Part shown: positions 44,467 to 53,537 of the stretch, piece by piece | Numbering within the stretch: the stretch's first letter is position 1 | Layout: each line of letters starts with the position of its first letter | NCBI GenBank assembly: GCA_947170265.1 | Contig: CAMVSV010000011.1 | Span: 1 to 64,000, forward strand | Direction: 5' to 3' | DNA length: 64,000 nucleotides | DNA from: an uncultured Prevotella sp. | Lineage (GTDB): Bacteria; Bacteroidota; Bacteroidia; Bacteroidales; Bacteroidaceae | The notes under the pieces: model-generated | Database searches by the model: none | Seen by the model: only the letters and a program-made list of their open reading frames with translations | Told to the model about the DNA's origin: nothing | Program-made: the position numbers and the translations under genes

Positions 44467-44640
44467 GGGGCTGACATCCATTATCGGTGTCAGTCCTTTT
44501 GGTTATCTTTGCATTCTACAAAAAACAATCTGACCTCCCTTGCGTATTCGCAAGGAAATCCGTAAATATCCTGCGCGGGCGCCCCGCGCGTAAAGTAAAA
44601 GGTGATTATTACCACTCTTGTAGGCAAGCGTCTGAGAGAG
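44467..44640 (+). other. orphan hairpins and promoter box, possible small RNA
   Basis: The gap between the C1 peptidase and the toxin gene holds a terminator-like hairpin (CTGACA...TGTCAG then TTTT, 44467-44500), a TATCTTTG box (44504-44511), then two hairpins: CCTTGCG-TATT-CGCAAGG (44538-44555) and a GC-rich GCGCGGG...CCCGCGC near 44571-44588. No protein follows on the plus strand. It may be a small RNA gene or the leftover leader of a lost gene. Confidence 0.3.
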
Positions 44641-44736
44641 AAAGAGATAGAGAGTAATCAAATATTCGAGAACGCAAATTTTGGCTGATATATCAGTCTC
44701 GGTGATGCATAAATGTTTCTCTGCCTGTTAGCCGGG

Positions 44737-45027
44737 TTACTTCTTATACTTCTTGCCAAAGAGGTCAGAGTGCGTGCCTGTGCTGAGCATGATGAGAAGC
44801 AGTTCCCGGTCGTGCTGCTCCCATACGAGAAGCCAGTTGGGCAGGATGTGGCACTCCCACTGCCCCTTGCGGTCGCCGTGGAGCATGTGTGGCAGATACT
44901 CTGCGGGTAGCTTACCGTTGGTTGAGAGGATGCGGATGACCGTGCGCAACAGTTCCATATCATAGCCGCGACGCTCGCAAAGCTTCATCTGGCGCTTGAA
45001 TTCGCCTGTAAACTTAATATCGTACAT
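44737..45027 (-). CDS. YafQ-type mRNA interferase toxin
   Basis: A 96-residue RelE-superfamily toxin that cleaves mRNA at the ribosome. Typical YafQ features are present: YDIKFTGEFKRQMK at the start, LPHMLHGDRKGQWECHI, PNWLLVWE, and the C-terminal GTHSDLFGK with the catalytic His. I start it at ATG 45027, two bases after the antitoxin stop; an ATG at 45048 would overlap the antitoxin gene. The toxin and antitoxin form an operon. Confidence 0.88.
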   Translation of the reverse strand: MYDIKFTGEFKRQMKLCERRGYDMELLRTVIRILSTNGKLPAEYLPHMLHGDRKGQWECHILPNWLLVWEQHDRELLLIMLSTGTHSDLFGKKYKK

Positions 45028-45029
45028 GC

Positions 45030-45272
45030 TTATTTCTCTTCTAAGCACTGTCTGAACAAATCGTCGACATCTTTCGCCTCATACACACGCCCCTCGTCGA
45101 GGTCGCGCAGCGAACGCTCGTAGGACGAATAGAGTTTGCGGCGGCGCGGAACGGTAATCTTGCCCACCCCCTTCAACATACTGATAGCCCGTTTGATGTC
45201 CTTGAGCATCGTCATGTCCTCGATGTCCACCAGTATCTGTCCCTCGGCGGGAACCATTGTTACGTTTGCCAT
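45030..45272 (-). CDS. antitoxin of the YafQ-type pair
   Basis: An 80-residue protein in the antitoxin position, directly before the toxin. The C-terminal half is charged (SLRDLDEGRVYEAKDVDDLF), as expected of a segment that wraps the toxin. The N-terminal half (VPAEGQILVDIEDMTMLKDI) is not a clear RelB/DinJ ribbon-helix-helix to my eye, so the antitoxin class is uncertain. It likely autoregulates the pair. Confidence 0.75.
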   Translation of the reverse strand: MANVTMVPAEGQILVDIEDMTMLKDIKRAISMLKGVGKITVPRRRKLYSSYERSLRDLDEGRVYEAKDVDDLFRQCLEEK

Positions 45273-45411
45273 AATGATCTCCTCTTTATTTTTAGTTTCA
45301 ACTTTGTTTTTTGTAAACGCAGCCGTTCGGCTGTAAAGGTAAGCAAATTATTTCAATAATCCTGCGTTTTGCTCGTTATTCCCAATAGAAATATGTAATT
45401 ATGTAGCAATT

Positions 45412-45598
45412 ATGGAGAAGATATTAAGAGCTCACCACGTCAACGACTATGCCTGATACATCGGTGATGAGGAACTGGAAGACCTGCTGTACGGACAGCT
45501 GCAATACATACTCCATCGACAGGGATTATCCCGTATATGACCAGTCCTTCTGGCTGGGGCTGAGGAAGTATGGGGTGACGTGGAAAATAAAAAAGTAA
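45412..45598 (+). pseudogene. short decayed coding remnants, possibly AraC-like
   Basis: A 43-codon frame from ATG 45412 reads MEKILRAHHVNDYA, stop, YIGDEELEDLLYGQLQ. The opening resembles the N-terminus of Bacteroidales AraC-family regulators. A second frame from ATG 45467 to TAA 45598 ends YDQSFWLGLRKYGVTWKIKK and also looks like protein. I take both as debris; identity is weak. Confidence 0.25.
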
Positions 45599-45608
45599 GC
45601 ACGATTCC

Positions 45609-45639
45609 TTTGTCAAACAGCCGCTTAATCGTACCTTTG
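45609..45639 (+). promoter_or_regulatory. promoter of the U32 peptidase gene
   Basis: TTTG (45609-45612) and TACCTTTG (45632-45639) are 19 bp apart. The ATG follows only 5 bp after the -7 box, so the transcript may be leaderless or start at the AUG region. Confidence 0.7.
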
Positions 45640-45644
45640 CACAC

Positions 45645-46928
45645 ATGAAAGAAACTATCCACGACTTTGAGATAATGGCACCCGTGGGCTCGCGCGACTC
45701 GCTCTCGGCAGCCATCAAGGCAGGTGCCGACTCCGTGTATTTCGGTATAGGTCAGCTCAACATGCGCAGTCATTCGGCAAACCACTTCACCATTGACGAC
45801 CTGCATGACATTTCGGCAATATGCAAGAGCCACGGCATAAAGTCATATCTCACAGTAAACACCATCATCTACGGCGAAGACCTCGCCACCATGCGCCAGA
45901 TCATCGACGCTGCCAAACAGGCTGACATCAGCGCGGTGATAGCCAGCGACGTGGCTGTGATGACCTACTGCCGCGAGGTGGGTCAGGAGGTGCACCTCTC
46001 CACCCAACTCAACATCTCAAACATCGAAGCCCTGCGCTTCTATGCCCAGTTTGCCGACGTGGTGGTGCTTGCCCGCGAGCTCAACATGGAGCAGGTGGCA
46101 GACATCCACCGACAGATCAAGGAGCAACACATCACCGGTCCCTCGGGCAATCTCATACGCATAGAGATGTTCTGCCACGGAGCACTCTGCATGGCAGTGT
46201 CAGGCAAGTGCTACATGAGCCTCGCCGATGCCAACCGTTCAGCCAACCGCGGCGAGTGCATACAGATTTGCCGTCGCTCATACATACTCACCGACAGCGA
46301 GACAGGCAACGAGATTGAGGTTGACAACAAATATCTCATGAGTCCCAAAGACCTGAAAACCATACGTTTCATCGACAAGCTCATGCTCGCTGGAGTACGC
46401 GTGTTCAAGATTGAAGGCAGGGCAAGAGGACCGGAATATGTCTACACCGTGGTGAAAGCCTACAAGGAAGCCATAGCTGCAGTGCTCCACGACAGTCAGG
46501 AAAGCACCGACGGCGACCATGAGAAGCTCTTCACCGAGGAACGCAAGGACGAATGGGACAAGAGGCTCGCCACAGTGTTCAACCGTGGTTTCTGGGACGG
46601 CTACTACCAGGGGCAGCGTCTCGGAGAATGGAACAACAGCTACGGCTCCAACGCCACCGACAAGAAGACCATGATTGGCAAGGTGGTGAAATATTTCTCA
46701 CGTCTGGGAGTGGCAGAGGTGTCGGTAGACTCGGCTGTATTCAAGAAAGGCGACCGCCTGCTCATCACCGGTCCCACCACCGGAGCCCTGTGGCTCACCG
46801 CCGACGAGATACACAACGATGCCGGCAAGCCCGTGGACAGCGCTCCCCAGCATGAGCGAGTGTCCATTCCCGTACCCGAGAAGGTGCGTCCCAACGACAA
46901 GCTGTTCCTGCTGACGTCGGAAAGCTGA
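45645..46928 (+). CDS. U32 family peptidase-like protein
   Basis: A 427-residue member of the U32 (collagenase-like) family. It starts FEIMAPVGSRDSLSAAIKAGADSVYFG, the family's opening motif, and has the cysteine-bearing core MFCHGALCMAVSGKCYMS and RGECIQICRR, plus a C-terminal beta domain. Several U32 members (TrhP, RlhA) act in RNA hydroxylation and not in proteolysis, so this may be an RNA-modifying enzyme. It precedes sufE and an RNA methyltransferase in the same direction. Confidence 0.88.
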   Translation: MKETIHDFEIMAPVGSRDSLSAAIKAGADSVYFGIGQLNMRSHSANHFTIDDLHDISAICKSHGIKSYLTVNTIIYGEDLATMRQIIDAAKQADISAVIASDVAVMTYCREVGQEVHLSTQLNISNIEALRFYAQFADVVVLARELNMEQVADIHRQIKEQHITGPSGNLIRIEMFCHGALCMAVSGKCYMSLADANRSANRGECIQICRRSYILTDSETGNEIEVDNKYLMSPKDLKTIRFIDKLMLAGVRVFKIEGRARGPEYVYTVVKAYKEAIAAVLHDSQESTDGDHEKLFTEERKDEWDKRLATVFNRGFWDGYYQGQRLGEWNNSYGSNATDKKTMIGKVVKYFSRLGVAEVSVDSAVFKKGDRLLITGPTTGALWLTADEIHNDAGKPVDSAPQHERVSIPVPEKVRPNDKLFLLTSES

Positions 46929-46999
46929 CAAGAATAAGAAAGATGGTGTTGCGCAATGGCGCAGCCAACAACAATAGAACATAAAAGGTAAACCACAAT

Positions 47000-47419
47000 A
47001 TGACCATTAACGACATACAAGACGAGATTATAGAGGAGTTCAACGGCTTTGACGACTGGATGGACAAGTATCAGATGCTCATAGACTTAGGCAACGACCT
47101 GGAGCCTCTTGACGAGAAATACAAAACCGAGCAGAACCTCATTGAGGGCTGTCAGAGCCGTGTGTGGGTGCAGTGTGACCTCAGAGATGGACTCATGGAG
47201 CTCTCTGCCGAGAGCGATGCGCTGATAGTGAAAGGCATCATTGCCCTGCTCATACGCGTGCTCAGCCATCACAGTCCGCAGGAGATACTCGATGCCGACC
47301 TCTACTTCATCAACCGCATAGGGCTGCGCGACCACCTCTCCCCCACCCGTTCCAACGGTCTGCTTGCCATGGTCAAGCAGATACGCATGTATGCACTTGC
47401 TTACAGCAGCAAGCAATAA
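47000..47419 (+). CDS. sufE: SufE family Fe-S assembly protein
   Basis: SufE accepts sulfur from the cysteine desulfurase SufS during Fe-S cluster building. The 139-residue product has the persulfide cysteine in NLIEGCQSRVW, the QEILDADLYFINRIGL segment and LSPTRSNGLLAM, all typical. It lies 71 bp after the U32 gene and 18 bp before the RNA methyltransferase. No other suf genes are in view. Confidence 0.9.
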   Translation: MTINDIQDEIIEEFNGFDDWMDKYQMLIDLGNDLEPLDEKYKTEQNLIEGCQSRVWVQCDLRDGLMELSAESDALIVKGIIALLIRVLSHHSPQEILDADLYFINRIGLRDHLSPTRSNGLLAMVKQIRMYALAYSSKQ

Positions 47420-47437
47420 CCGCCGTTATCGTTTGTT

Positions 47438-47995
47438 ATGGAAAAGAAAGCCATGCGCAAGCTGAAGACGATAGAAATGCAGCGACTAACCATCGACGAG
47501 TTTCAGAAGGCAGAGAAGCTGCCCCTCGTGGTGGTGCTCGACGACGTGCGCTCGCTCTACAACATAGGGTCGGTGTTTCGCACTGCCGATGCGTTCCGGG
47601 TGGAAGCAGTCTACCTGTGCGGCATCACCGCCACACCACCCCACCCCGAGATACACAAGACGGCGCTGGGTGGCGAGGACAGCGTGAGCTGGCGCCATTT
47701 CAGCAGTGCCGACGATGCCGTGGAAGAGCTGCGCCGCAACGGCTACTATGTCTATGCCGTGGAGCAGGCTGAAGGCAGCACCAAGGCACCGCTCCTTCTG
47801 CCCGACGGCAACAGTGGTTCGCACCGTCGCTATGCCGTTGTTCTGGGCAACGAGGTCAAGGGTGTTCACCAGAGCGTGGTTGACCGTTGCGACAACTGTC
47901 TGGAGATACCCCAGTTTGGCACCAAGCACTCGATGAACGTGAGCGTCACTGCCGGCATCGTGATATGGGAGTTTGCCCGCCAGCTGCTGCTGTAG
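47438..47995 (+). CDS. TrmH/SpoU-family RNA 2'-O-methyltransferase
   Basis: A 185-residue SPOUT methyltransferase with the three family motifs: LDDVRSLYNIGSVFRTADAF, VVLGNEVKGV and MNVSVTAGIVIWEFAR (the knotted SAM-binding site). It methylates ribose in tRNA or rRNA; the target is not clear. The start could also be the Met at 47453. A terminator follows. Confidence 0.88.
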   Translation: MEKKAMRKLKTIEMQRLTIDEFQKAEKLPLVVVLDDVRSLYNIGSVFRTADAFRVEAVYLCGITATPPHPEIHKTALGGEDSVSWRHFSSADDAVEELRRNGYYVYAVEQAEGSTKAPLLLPDGNSGSHRRYAVVLGNEVKGVHQSVVDRCDNCLEIPQFGTKHSMNVSVTAGIVIWEFARQLLL

Positions 47996-48033
47996 AAGGT
48001 GTCTCCCCCATCCTTTTCACAAGGTAAGAAAAC

Positions 48034-48074
48034 AAAAGGCTTGCAATGCTTCTAAGAGCGTTGCAAGCCTTTTT
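48034..48074. terminator. bidirectional terminator
   Basis: AAAAGGCTTGCAA pairs with TTGCAAGCCTTTT around a 14-nt loop, with T-runs usable on both strands. It ends the RNA methyltransferase transcript and the converging CoA-transferase transcript. Confidence 0.85.
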
Positions 48075-48096
48075 CTATTTTGTTTCATTGGATTGT

Positions 48097-49608
48097 TTAC
48101 TTGAGATACTCTCCGAAATCGGTGAGGCGCATGTCGCCCTTGCGGAGGAACGTATCGTGGAAAGCCAGTGCGGCGCGCATGGACTGCGGCTCGTGACCCT
48201 GCGGTGCCACATGCTTCAGGTAGTCGCGCAGCAGCGGACGGTAGTCGGGATGGGCACAGTTCTCAATAATCTCATGGGCGCGGTGCACCGGTCCCTTGCC
48301 CCTGAGGTCGGCAATGCCCTGCTCGGTCACGATGATGTCCACGTCGTGCTCGGTGGAGTCTACATGGCAGCACATGGGCACCACGGCAGATATCTTCCCA
48401 CCCTTGGCTGTCGACGGTGTGGTGAATATGCTCACATATCCGTTGCGCTCATAGTCGCACGAGCCTCCAATGCCGTTCATCAGCGACGAGCCGCACACAT
48501 GGCTTGAGTTCTCGTTGCCGTAGATATCCACCTCGAGGGCTGTGTTGAGGGCTATCACTCCGAGGCGTCGTATCACTTCCGGAGAGTTGGCTATCTCGCT
48601 CTGTCGTATGGTGAGGTGCTTGGAGAAATAGTCTATGTTGTCGTAGACCATCTTCAGGCGCTCGTTGGTTACCGTCATGGCAGTAGCCGAGGCGTTGATA
48701 ATCTTGCCTTCCATCATGTGGTGTATGGCGGCATCCTGCACCACTTCGCTGTATACATGGAAGCGGGGGATGAGGGGGCTGGCGGCAAGAGCCTTGAACA
48801 CGGCGTTTCCGGTAGCCCCTACTCCACTCTGTATGGGAAGGAACTGTGCCGGTATGCGTCCGGTGCGCATGTCGTTGGCAAGCACCTCTGCCACGTTCTG
48901 TCCTATCTGCGAGGTGGCATCGTCGGGTTCGTTGAAGGTGCGTGCCTCCTCGGGTATGCAGCACTCTATCACTCCGGCAATCTTCCATGCGTCGATGGCT
49001 ATGAAGTTGTCGCCCACGCGGTCGTATGCCGAGAGTATGGGTATTGGCGGGCGTCCGTAGCCACACTCCACAGGCTCGAAGGTGTCGTGGAGCAGCCGTG
49101 ACTCGGGGCTGTGGAAGGTGTTTCTCTCAATGATCACTCTCTTGGCGAGTCTTGCAATGGTAGCGGTGATGCCTCCGGCAGAGGTGAGATATGCCTTGCA
49201 TATGTCTTGTCCCTCCACTATGTCCGACACCTCGATTATAGCCCAGTCAATCTCTCCGTAGAAATTCCTGCGGAGGCGCTCAGCCATGTGTCCCAGATGC
49301 ATGTCCTCATATTCGATTTCGCCGAGGTTGGTGTGCTGGCGGAAGTCTTTGTTTGTTGAGAAAGGCGCACGAAACCGCAATGCCTTGGCTGCCGCCATGT
49401 CGCCTTCTATGCTCTGGCATGAGGAGGCGCCGGTGAGAATGCCCACGGCAAACTCTTGCCCTTGCTCGTGCAGCTTCACAGCCCGTTTGGAGAGTTCCCT
49501 GAACGTGGCTTTGGGGCATCCGCTTGGAGTAAATCCCGACAGTGCGAGTGTGTCTTTGTCGTTAATCATTGCCGCTGCTTCTGCGGCTGTTATCCGATTA
49601 TAAGCCAT
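48097..49608 (-). CDS. acetyl-CoA hydrolase/transferase family (succinate CoA-transferase-like)
   Basis: A 503-residue class I CoA-transferase of the AarC/ScpC/Cat1 group, which moves CoA between succinyl-CoA, acetate or propionate. It fits the succinate/propionate fermentation of Bacteroidales. Motifs include TLALSGFTPSGCPKA near the start, GVGATGNAVFKAL, the catalytic-Glu region ALEVDIYGNENSSHVCGS, NGIGGSCDYERN, and EQGIADLRGKGP near the end. Length is normal. Confidence 0.9.
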   Translation of the reverse strand: MAYNRITAAEAAAMINDKDTLALSGFTPSGCPKATFRELSKRAVKLHEQGQEFAVGILTGASSCQSIEGDMAAAKALRFRAPFSTNKDFRQHTNLGEIEYEDMHLGHMAERLRRNFYGEIDWAIIEVSDIVEGQDICKAYLTSAGGITATIARLAKRVIIERNTFHSPESRLLHDTFEPVECGYGRPPIPILSAYDRVGDNFIAIDAWKIAGVIECCIPEEARTFNEPDDATSQIGQNVAEVLANDMRTGRIPAQFLPIQSGVGATGNAVFKALAASPLIPRFHVYSEVVQDAAIHHMMEGKIINASATAMTVTNERLKMVYDNIDYFSKHLTIRQSEIANSPEVIRRLGVIALNTALEVDIYGNENSSHVCGSSLMNGIGGSCDYERNGYVSIFTTPSTAKGGKISAVVPMCCHVDSTEHDVDIIVTEQGIADLRGKGPVHRAHEIIENCAHPDYRPLLRDYLKHVAPQGHEPQSMRAALAFHDTFLRKGDMRLTDFGEYLK

Positions 49609-49635
49609 ACCTTATTAAAATAGAATTTTGCGATG

Positions 49636-49643
49636 CAAAGTTA
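49636..49643 (-). promoter_or_regulatory. promoter box of the CoA-transferase gene
   Basis: On the minus strand TAACTTTG (49643-49636) matches the -7 element and lies 28 bp before the ATG at 49608. Confidence 0.6.
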
Positions 49644-49803
49644 CACAATTTGCCCAACATTTGAGCATCAGGCATGATAAATCGCACAATATTTCGCCAA
49701 AAGCATGTCATTTTGTAAGAAAACAGCATAAACCCTCAACCACTATGAGGCTCTGTAGCTATTGTTTTCTGGAAAACAGCATGTGTAATTGAAAAAATAT
49801 CTT

Positions 49804-49811
49804 TAACTTTG
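49804..49811 (+). promoter_or_regulatory. promoter box of cysS
   Basis: TAACTTTG (49804-49811) matches the -7 element. A transcript from here would begin near 49818, so the codons at 49809 and 49821 cannot be used with a normal leader. This supports the start of cysS at 49875. Confidence 0.6.
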
Positions 49812-49874
49812 CAAGCACTCATGGAACAAAACAACAGCTTCCATTCATGTAAAATGAAAAAAACAACACGGTAT

Positions 49875-51368
49875 ATGTCAACACAAACACTTCTCATCTA
49901 CAACACCCTCACACGCCAGAAGGAACGCTTCGAACCCCTCAACGCCCCGAATGTGGGCATGTATGTGTGCGGTCCCACCGTCTATGGTGACCCGCATCTC
50001 GGACATGCCCGTCCTGCCATCACCTTCGACGTGCTGTTCCGCTACCTGAAGCACCTCGGATACAAGGTGCGCTATGTGAGAAACATCACCGACGTGGGTC
50101 ACCTGGAGCACGATGCCGACGATGGCGAGGACAAGATTGCCAAGAAAGCACGCCTGGAGCAGCTCGAGCCCATGGAGATAGCACAATACTACACCAACCG
50201 CTACCACGCTGCCATGGACGCACTGGGATGCCTCAGACCGTCGATAGAGCCACATGCCACCGGACACATCATTGAGCAGCAGCAGCTCGTGAAGGACATC
50301 CTCGACCACGGCTTCGCCTATGAGTCCAACGGCAGCATCTATTTCGACATCGAAGCCTATAACAAGAAACACCGCTACGGCATACTCTCAGGTAGGTCGC
50401 TTGAGAACATCAAGGATGCCAGCCGTGAGCTCGATGGAGTAGGGGAAAAGCACAACCAAGCCGACTTCGCACTGTGGAAGAAAGCCTCGCCCGAACACAT
50501 CATGCGGTGGCCCTCGCCATGGAGCGACGGTTTCCCGGGATGGCACTGCGAGTGCACCGCCATGGGAAAGAAATACCTCGGCACCGAGTTCGACATTCAC
50601 GGCGGCGGCATGGACCTCGTGTTTCCCCACCACGAATGTGAGATAGCACAAGCCGTGGCATCGCAGGGCAAGCCCATGGTGAAATACTGGATGCACAACA
50701 ACATGATTACCATCAATGGTCAGAAGATGGGCAAGTCGCTCGGAAACTTCATAACCCTGGAGCAGTTCTTCACGGGAAACCACGAGAAACTGTCAAAGGC
50801 TTACTCACCCATGACCATACGCTTCTTCATACTCTCTGCCCACTACCGCGGCACGGTGGACTTCTCCGACGAAGCCTTGCAAGCTGCCGAGAAAGGCCTT
50901 GAGAAGCTCATGACAGCCATAAGCGACATCGAGCGCCTGCCCCTTGCCGCCGACTGCAGCATAGAGACACAGAAAGTCCTCTCGCCTCTGCGCCAGAAAT
51001 GCTATGATGCCATGAACGACGACCTTGCCACACCACAGGTGATAAGCCACCTGTTTGATGCCTGCACCATAGTGAACAAAGTGCTCGACCATCAGCTCGA
51101 CATCTGCGAGGAAGGACAGAAGGAGCTGCGCGAGGTGATGCACCTCTTCGCCTTCGACATACTCGGACTCAAAGACGACCACTCCACAGCCAACCAAGAG
51201 CGCGAGGAAGCCTATTCCAAGGTAGTAGACATGGTGCTCGACCTGCGCGCCAAAGCCAAGGCAGCAAAAGACTGGGCTACCTCCGACCAGATACGCGACG
51301 CCCTCGCCGATGCCGGCTTCGAGGTGAAGGACACCAAGGACGGAGTAACGTGGAAACTGAACAAGTAA
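49875..51368 (+). CDS. cysS: cysteinyl-tRNA synthetase
   Basis: Charges tRNA-Cys. From ATG 49875 the product is 497 residues and begins [20 protein letters not shown], the usual family N-terminus. It has the HIGH-like motif [14 protein letters not shown], the zinc-binding Cys/His region ([23 protein letters not shown]) and the KMSKS-like KMGKSLGN. An ATG at 49854 would add seven residues. A promoter box lies at 49804. Confidence 0.94.
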   Translation: MSTQTLLIYNTLTRQKERFEPLNAPNVGMYVCGPTVYGDPHLGHARPAITFDVLFRYLKHLGYKVRYVRNITDVGHLEHDADDGEDKIAKKARLEQLEPMEIAQYYTNRYHAAMDALGCLRPSIEPHATGHIIEQQQLVKDILDHGFAYESNGSIYFDIEAYNKKHRYGILSGRSLENIKDASRELDGVGEKHNQADFALWKKASPEHIMRWPSPWSDGFPGWHCECTAMGKKYLGTEFDIHGGGMDLVFPHHECEIAQAVASQGKPMVKYWMHNNMITINGQKMGKSLGNFITLEQFFTGNHEKLSKAYSPMTIRFFILSAHYRGTVDFSDEALQAAEKGLEKLMTAISDIERLPLAADCSIETQKVLSPLRQKCYDAMNDDLATPQVISHLFDACTIVNKVLDHQLDICEEGQKELREVMHLFAFDILGLKDDHSTANQEREEAYSKVVDMVLDLRAKAKAAKDWATSDQIRDALADAGFEVKDTKDGVTWKLNK

Positions 51369-51432
51369 GTTACTCATCAGAACAAGCGATTTTCATGCCT
51401 GGAAAACACCACTTTTTCCAGAAATTGAAATT

Positions 51433-51703
51433 CCGTGAAACAGTTAACAAATGTGAACGAAAAATATTCTCCGCACAGTGAGAAAACAAAAGAGCCACTT
51501 TCGCGCTGCGAAAGTGGCTCTTTTACCTTCCAAAAGTGGCTCTTTTGCACGCTAAAAGAGGCTCTTTTAAAATGCCCCTTCCAAACATTTGATTATCAAC
51601 GAGTTAAAGAGGCGGTTTTTTGAACCTTCCTTAGCTTTCAAATGTTAAAGAAATGGCTTGATATTTTACAGTATTTTACATTTATTTACAAAATGTTTCA
51701 CGC
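51433..51703 (-). repeat. MITE-like element, copy 2 (inverted)
   Basis: This 271-bp segment is the inverted counterpart of 277-503. Its ends are CCGTGAAACA (51433) and TGTTTCACGC (51694-51703). The left 60 bp are essentially identical to the right end of copy 1. The interior carries three hairpin-forming AAAGAGCC(A/T)CTTT blocks where copy 1 has fewer. The right end supplies the stop codon of the acyltransferase gene (51698-51700). Nothing in it codes for protein. Confidence 0.65.
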
Positions 51704-52717
51704 CCGATTTCCCGACTTTTCCTGTGGAAACCGCAGCACTTTCCCGCCGAAGAAATAGCGCGACAAACCCAGCCGGTCGGACAGTGCGCCGAGGGCAAGG
51801 CTGCCAACCACCGCAACAGCCACCGACACCACCATGAACACAATGCCCGAGCCATCGACGGCGAGCAGCCATGGCTGCCATGTCTTTGCAAGAATGGTGA
51901 ACAACGGACTGAAGAGCAGCAACGGCAGGGTGTTGCTGCCAATGAAGAGTAGGGGAGAGGCCACCCTCTGCGACAACAGTCGGAACGACCAGAGCATCAC
52001 TCCCGTGACGCTCCACACCATGGCAATGCCTCCCAAGGAACTCTTGCTGAAGGTCCACACTCCACTTTCCACAAGACGGCAGTGGGCAAGTTCAGGCAAG
52101 AGGGGTGGCAGCACCACGCAGAGCAGCACCGGCACCATCCACCAGCGCGACGGGAAAAACCTCAGGAAGCCCATGCCCGACAGCCGCAACAATGCCCCGA
52201 AAAGGAAATACATGGCATTGGCAAGCACCATGATGCCACACACACGCGAGAGAAACCAGTAGACCACAGCCAGCAGCACCAGCCTGAACAGCATGGGCAT
52301 GCCACGCAGGAGCATCACACCATAGTAAGCCAGCGAGCAAAGCAGCAGCGTGTGGAGATACCAGTAGGGACCGATAGGGTGGAGCACCACCTTGCAGGCA
52401 AGCACAAGGGGCGACAGATGGTCAACATGCTCGTAGACAGGCAGCAGCGATGCCGCCACCACATAGGCACTCTCCACCAATGCGTAGGGCACCGCTATCC
52501 ACAGCATGGCACGCAGGAAGCGACCATGGGAGCCACCCTCCTTCGGCACACGCGCCAGATAGCCCGAGATGATGAGAAACACAGGCATGTGGAACGTATA
52601 CACCACCTGCTTCGCCACAGGATAGGTCCTGCCGATGAACACCAGATGGAAGGCAACCATGAGCAATATGCACAGTGCCCTGAGATAGTCTAACTCTACT
52701 ATACGTTTCCCTTGCAT
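51698..52717 (-). CDS. acyltransferase family 3 membrane protein
   Basis: A 339-residue integral membrane acyltransferase (PF01757-like) with about ten hydrophobic segments. The N-terminus has RIVELDYLRALCILLMVAFH with the conserved catalytic-type His, then FHMPVFLIISGYLA. Such enzymes O-acetylate surface polysaccharides or other envelope sugars. The acceptor is unknown. Its last codons and stop lie in the terminal repeat of the MITE-like element, so the C-terminus may have been changed by insertion. Confidence 0.85.
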   Translation of the reverse strand: MQGKRIVELDYLRALCILLMVAFHLVFIGRTYPVAKQVVYTFHMPVFLIISGYLARVPKEGGSHGRFLRAMLWIAVPYALVESAYVVAASLLPVYEHVDHLSPLVLACKVVLHPIGPYWYLHTLLLCSLAYYGVMLLRGMPMLFRLVLLAVVYWFLSRVCGIMVLANAMYFLFGALLRLSGMGFLRFFPSRWWMVPVLLCVVLPPLLPELAHCRLVESGVWTFSKSSLGGIAMVWSVTGVMLWSFRLLSQRVASPLLFIGSNTLPLLLFSPLFTILAKTWQPWLLAVDGSGIVFMVVSVAVAVVGSLALGALSDRLGLSRYFFGGKVLRFPQEKSGNRA

Positions 52718-52742
52718 GAAAATTTATGTTGTTCCGACAATG

Positions 52743-52790
52743 CAAAGTTATGAATTTTCTTTTGCTTTTCAGTCGTTTTATGTACTTTTG
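52743..52790. promoter_or_regulatory. divergent promoters of the acyltransferase and the rpoN cluster
   Basis: On the plus strand TTTG (52761-52764) and TACTTTTG (52783-52790) are 18 bp apart and precede the ATG at 52817. On the minus strand TAACTTTG (52750-52743) lies 26 bp before the acyltransferase ATG. Confidence 0.65.
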
Positions 52791-52816
52791 CAATCAGAAA
52801 CAAACCTCCTTAAGCT

Positions 52817-53503
52817 ATGGCAAAAACTCTTTGGCAAGACGACTACTGGCTGCTGCTCATGCAGGCATACCTGAAGAAACCCGCAGGAGTGAAACCAATG
52901 TACTCACGGCTGATGGTAGACCTCGCGCTGGAAATACACATACCACCACAGAAACTCTACCAACAAATGTTCAGGCTCAGACAAATAGACACGCCGCGCA
53001 TGGAACAGCTGTGGAGGAAATACGCAGCCCATCCGAAGAAGCTCAAAAGGGAGGCTGAACTGCTGAGAAGGATGAACGGTTTCGGACAACCCGACAACTT
53101 CTACGACGGCGTGGAGGTGGTGGAGTCGTGGGAAAAAGACTTCAAGCCCATATCACCCGGGAACCCCATCACACCCATGATGCTCATACCCATTCTCGAC
53201 CTCTACTTCAGGCTCACGCCCATAACCATGGTGAGAGAGACACCCGAGATAATGGAGCTTGCCAAGCTCATGGAGATATCTGCCGACAACGTGGTGGAAG
53301 CCATGGAGGTGTTCAAGTTCATAGACCCCTACCTCAGCCGCGACGACATGATGATCACGCCGTTGCTCGTGCCATGCCAGGACATCTGGGACCGCTATGG
53401 CAACGACAACCCCGACAAGCTTGCCGCCACGGCAGCACAGCTGAAGGAATATTTCACTTCGGCAGACAAGAAGAAAACTAAAGAAACAGGGGAAGAAGAA
53501 TAG
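52817..53503 (+). CDS. conserved hypothetical protein upstream of rpoN
   Basis: A 228-residue soluble, mostly helical protein that I know only as a hypothetical protein type of Bacteroidales. It begins AKTLWQDDYWLLLMQAYLKKP and has an internal helical repeat feel (LALEIHIPPQKLYQQMF, LAKLMEISADNVVEAMEVF), perhaps two winged-helix or tetratricopeptide-like units. The C-terminus is Lys/Glu-rich. It lies 34 bp before rpoN on the same transcript. Function is unknown. Confidence 0.75.
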   Translation: MAKTLWQDDYWLLLMQAYLKKPAGVKPMYSRLMVDLALEIHIPPQKLYQQMFRLRQIDTPRMEQLWRKYAAHPKKLKREAELLRRMNGFGQPDNFYDGVEVVESWEKDFKPISPGNPITPMMLIPILDLYFRLTPITMVRETPEIMELAKLMEISADNVVEAMEVFKFIDPYLSRDDMMITPLLVPCQDIWDRYGNDNPDKLAATAAQLKEYFTSADKKKTKETGEEE

Positions 53504-53537
53504 CATACCCATCACAGAAAAAACAAAAAGACGACCT

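Noticed and set aside
49809..49874. Extended start of cysS from TTG 49809 or ATG 49821
   Set aside because: These codons overlap or nearly touch the promoter -7 box, and the family N-terminus begins at 49875.
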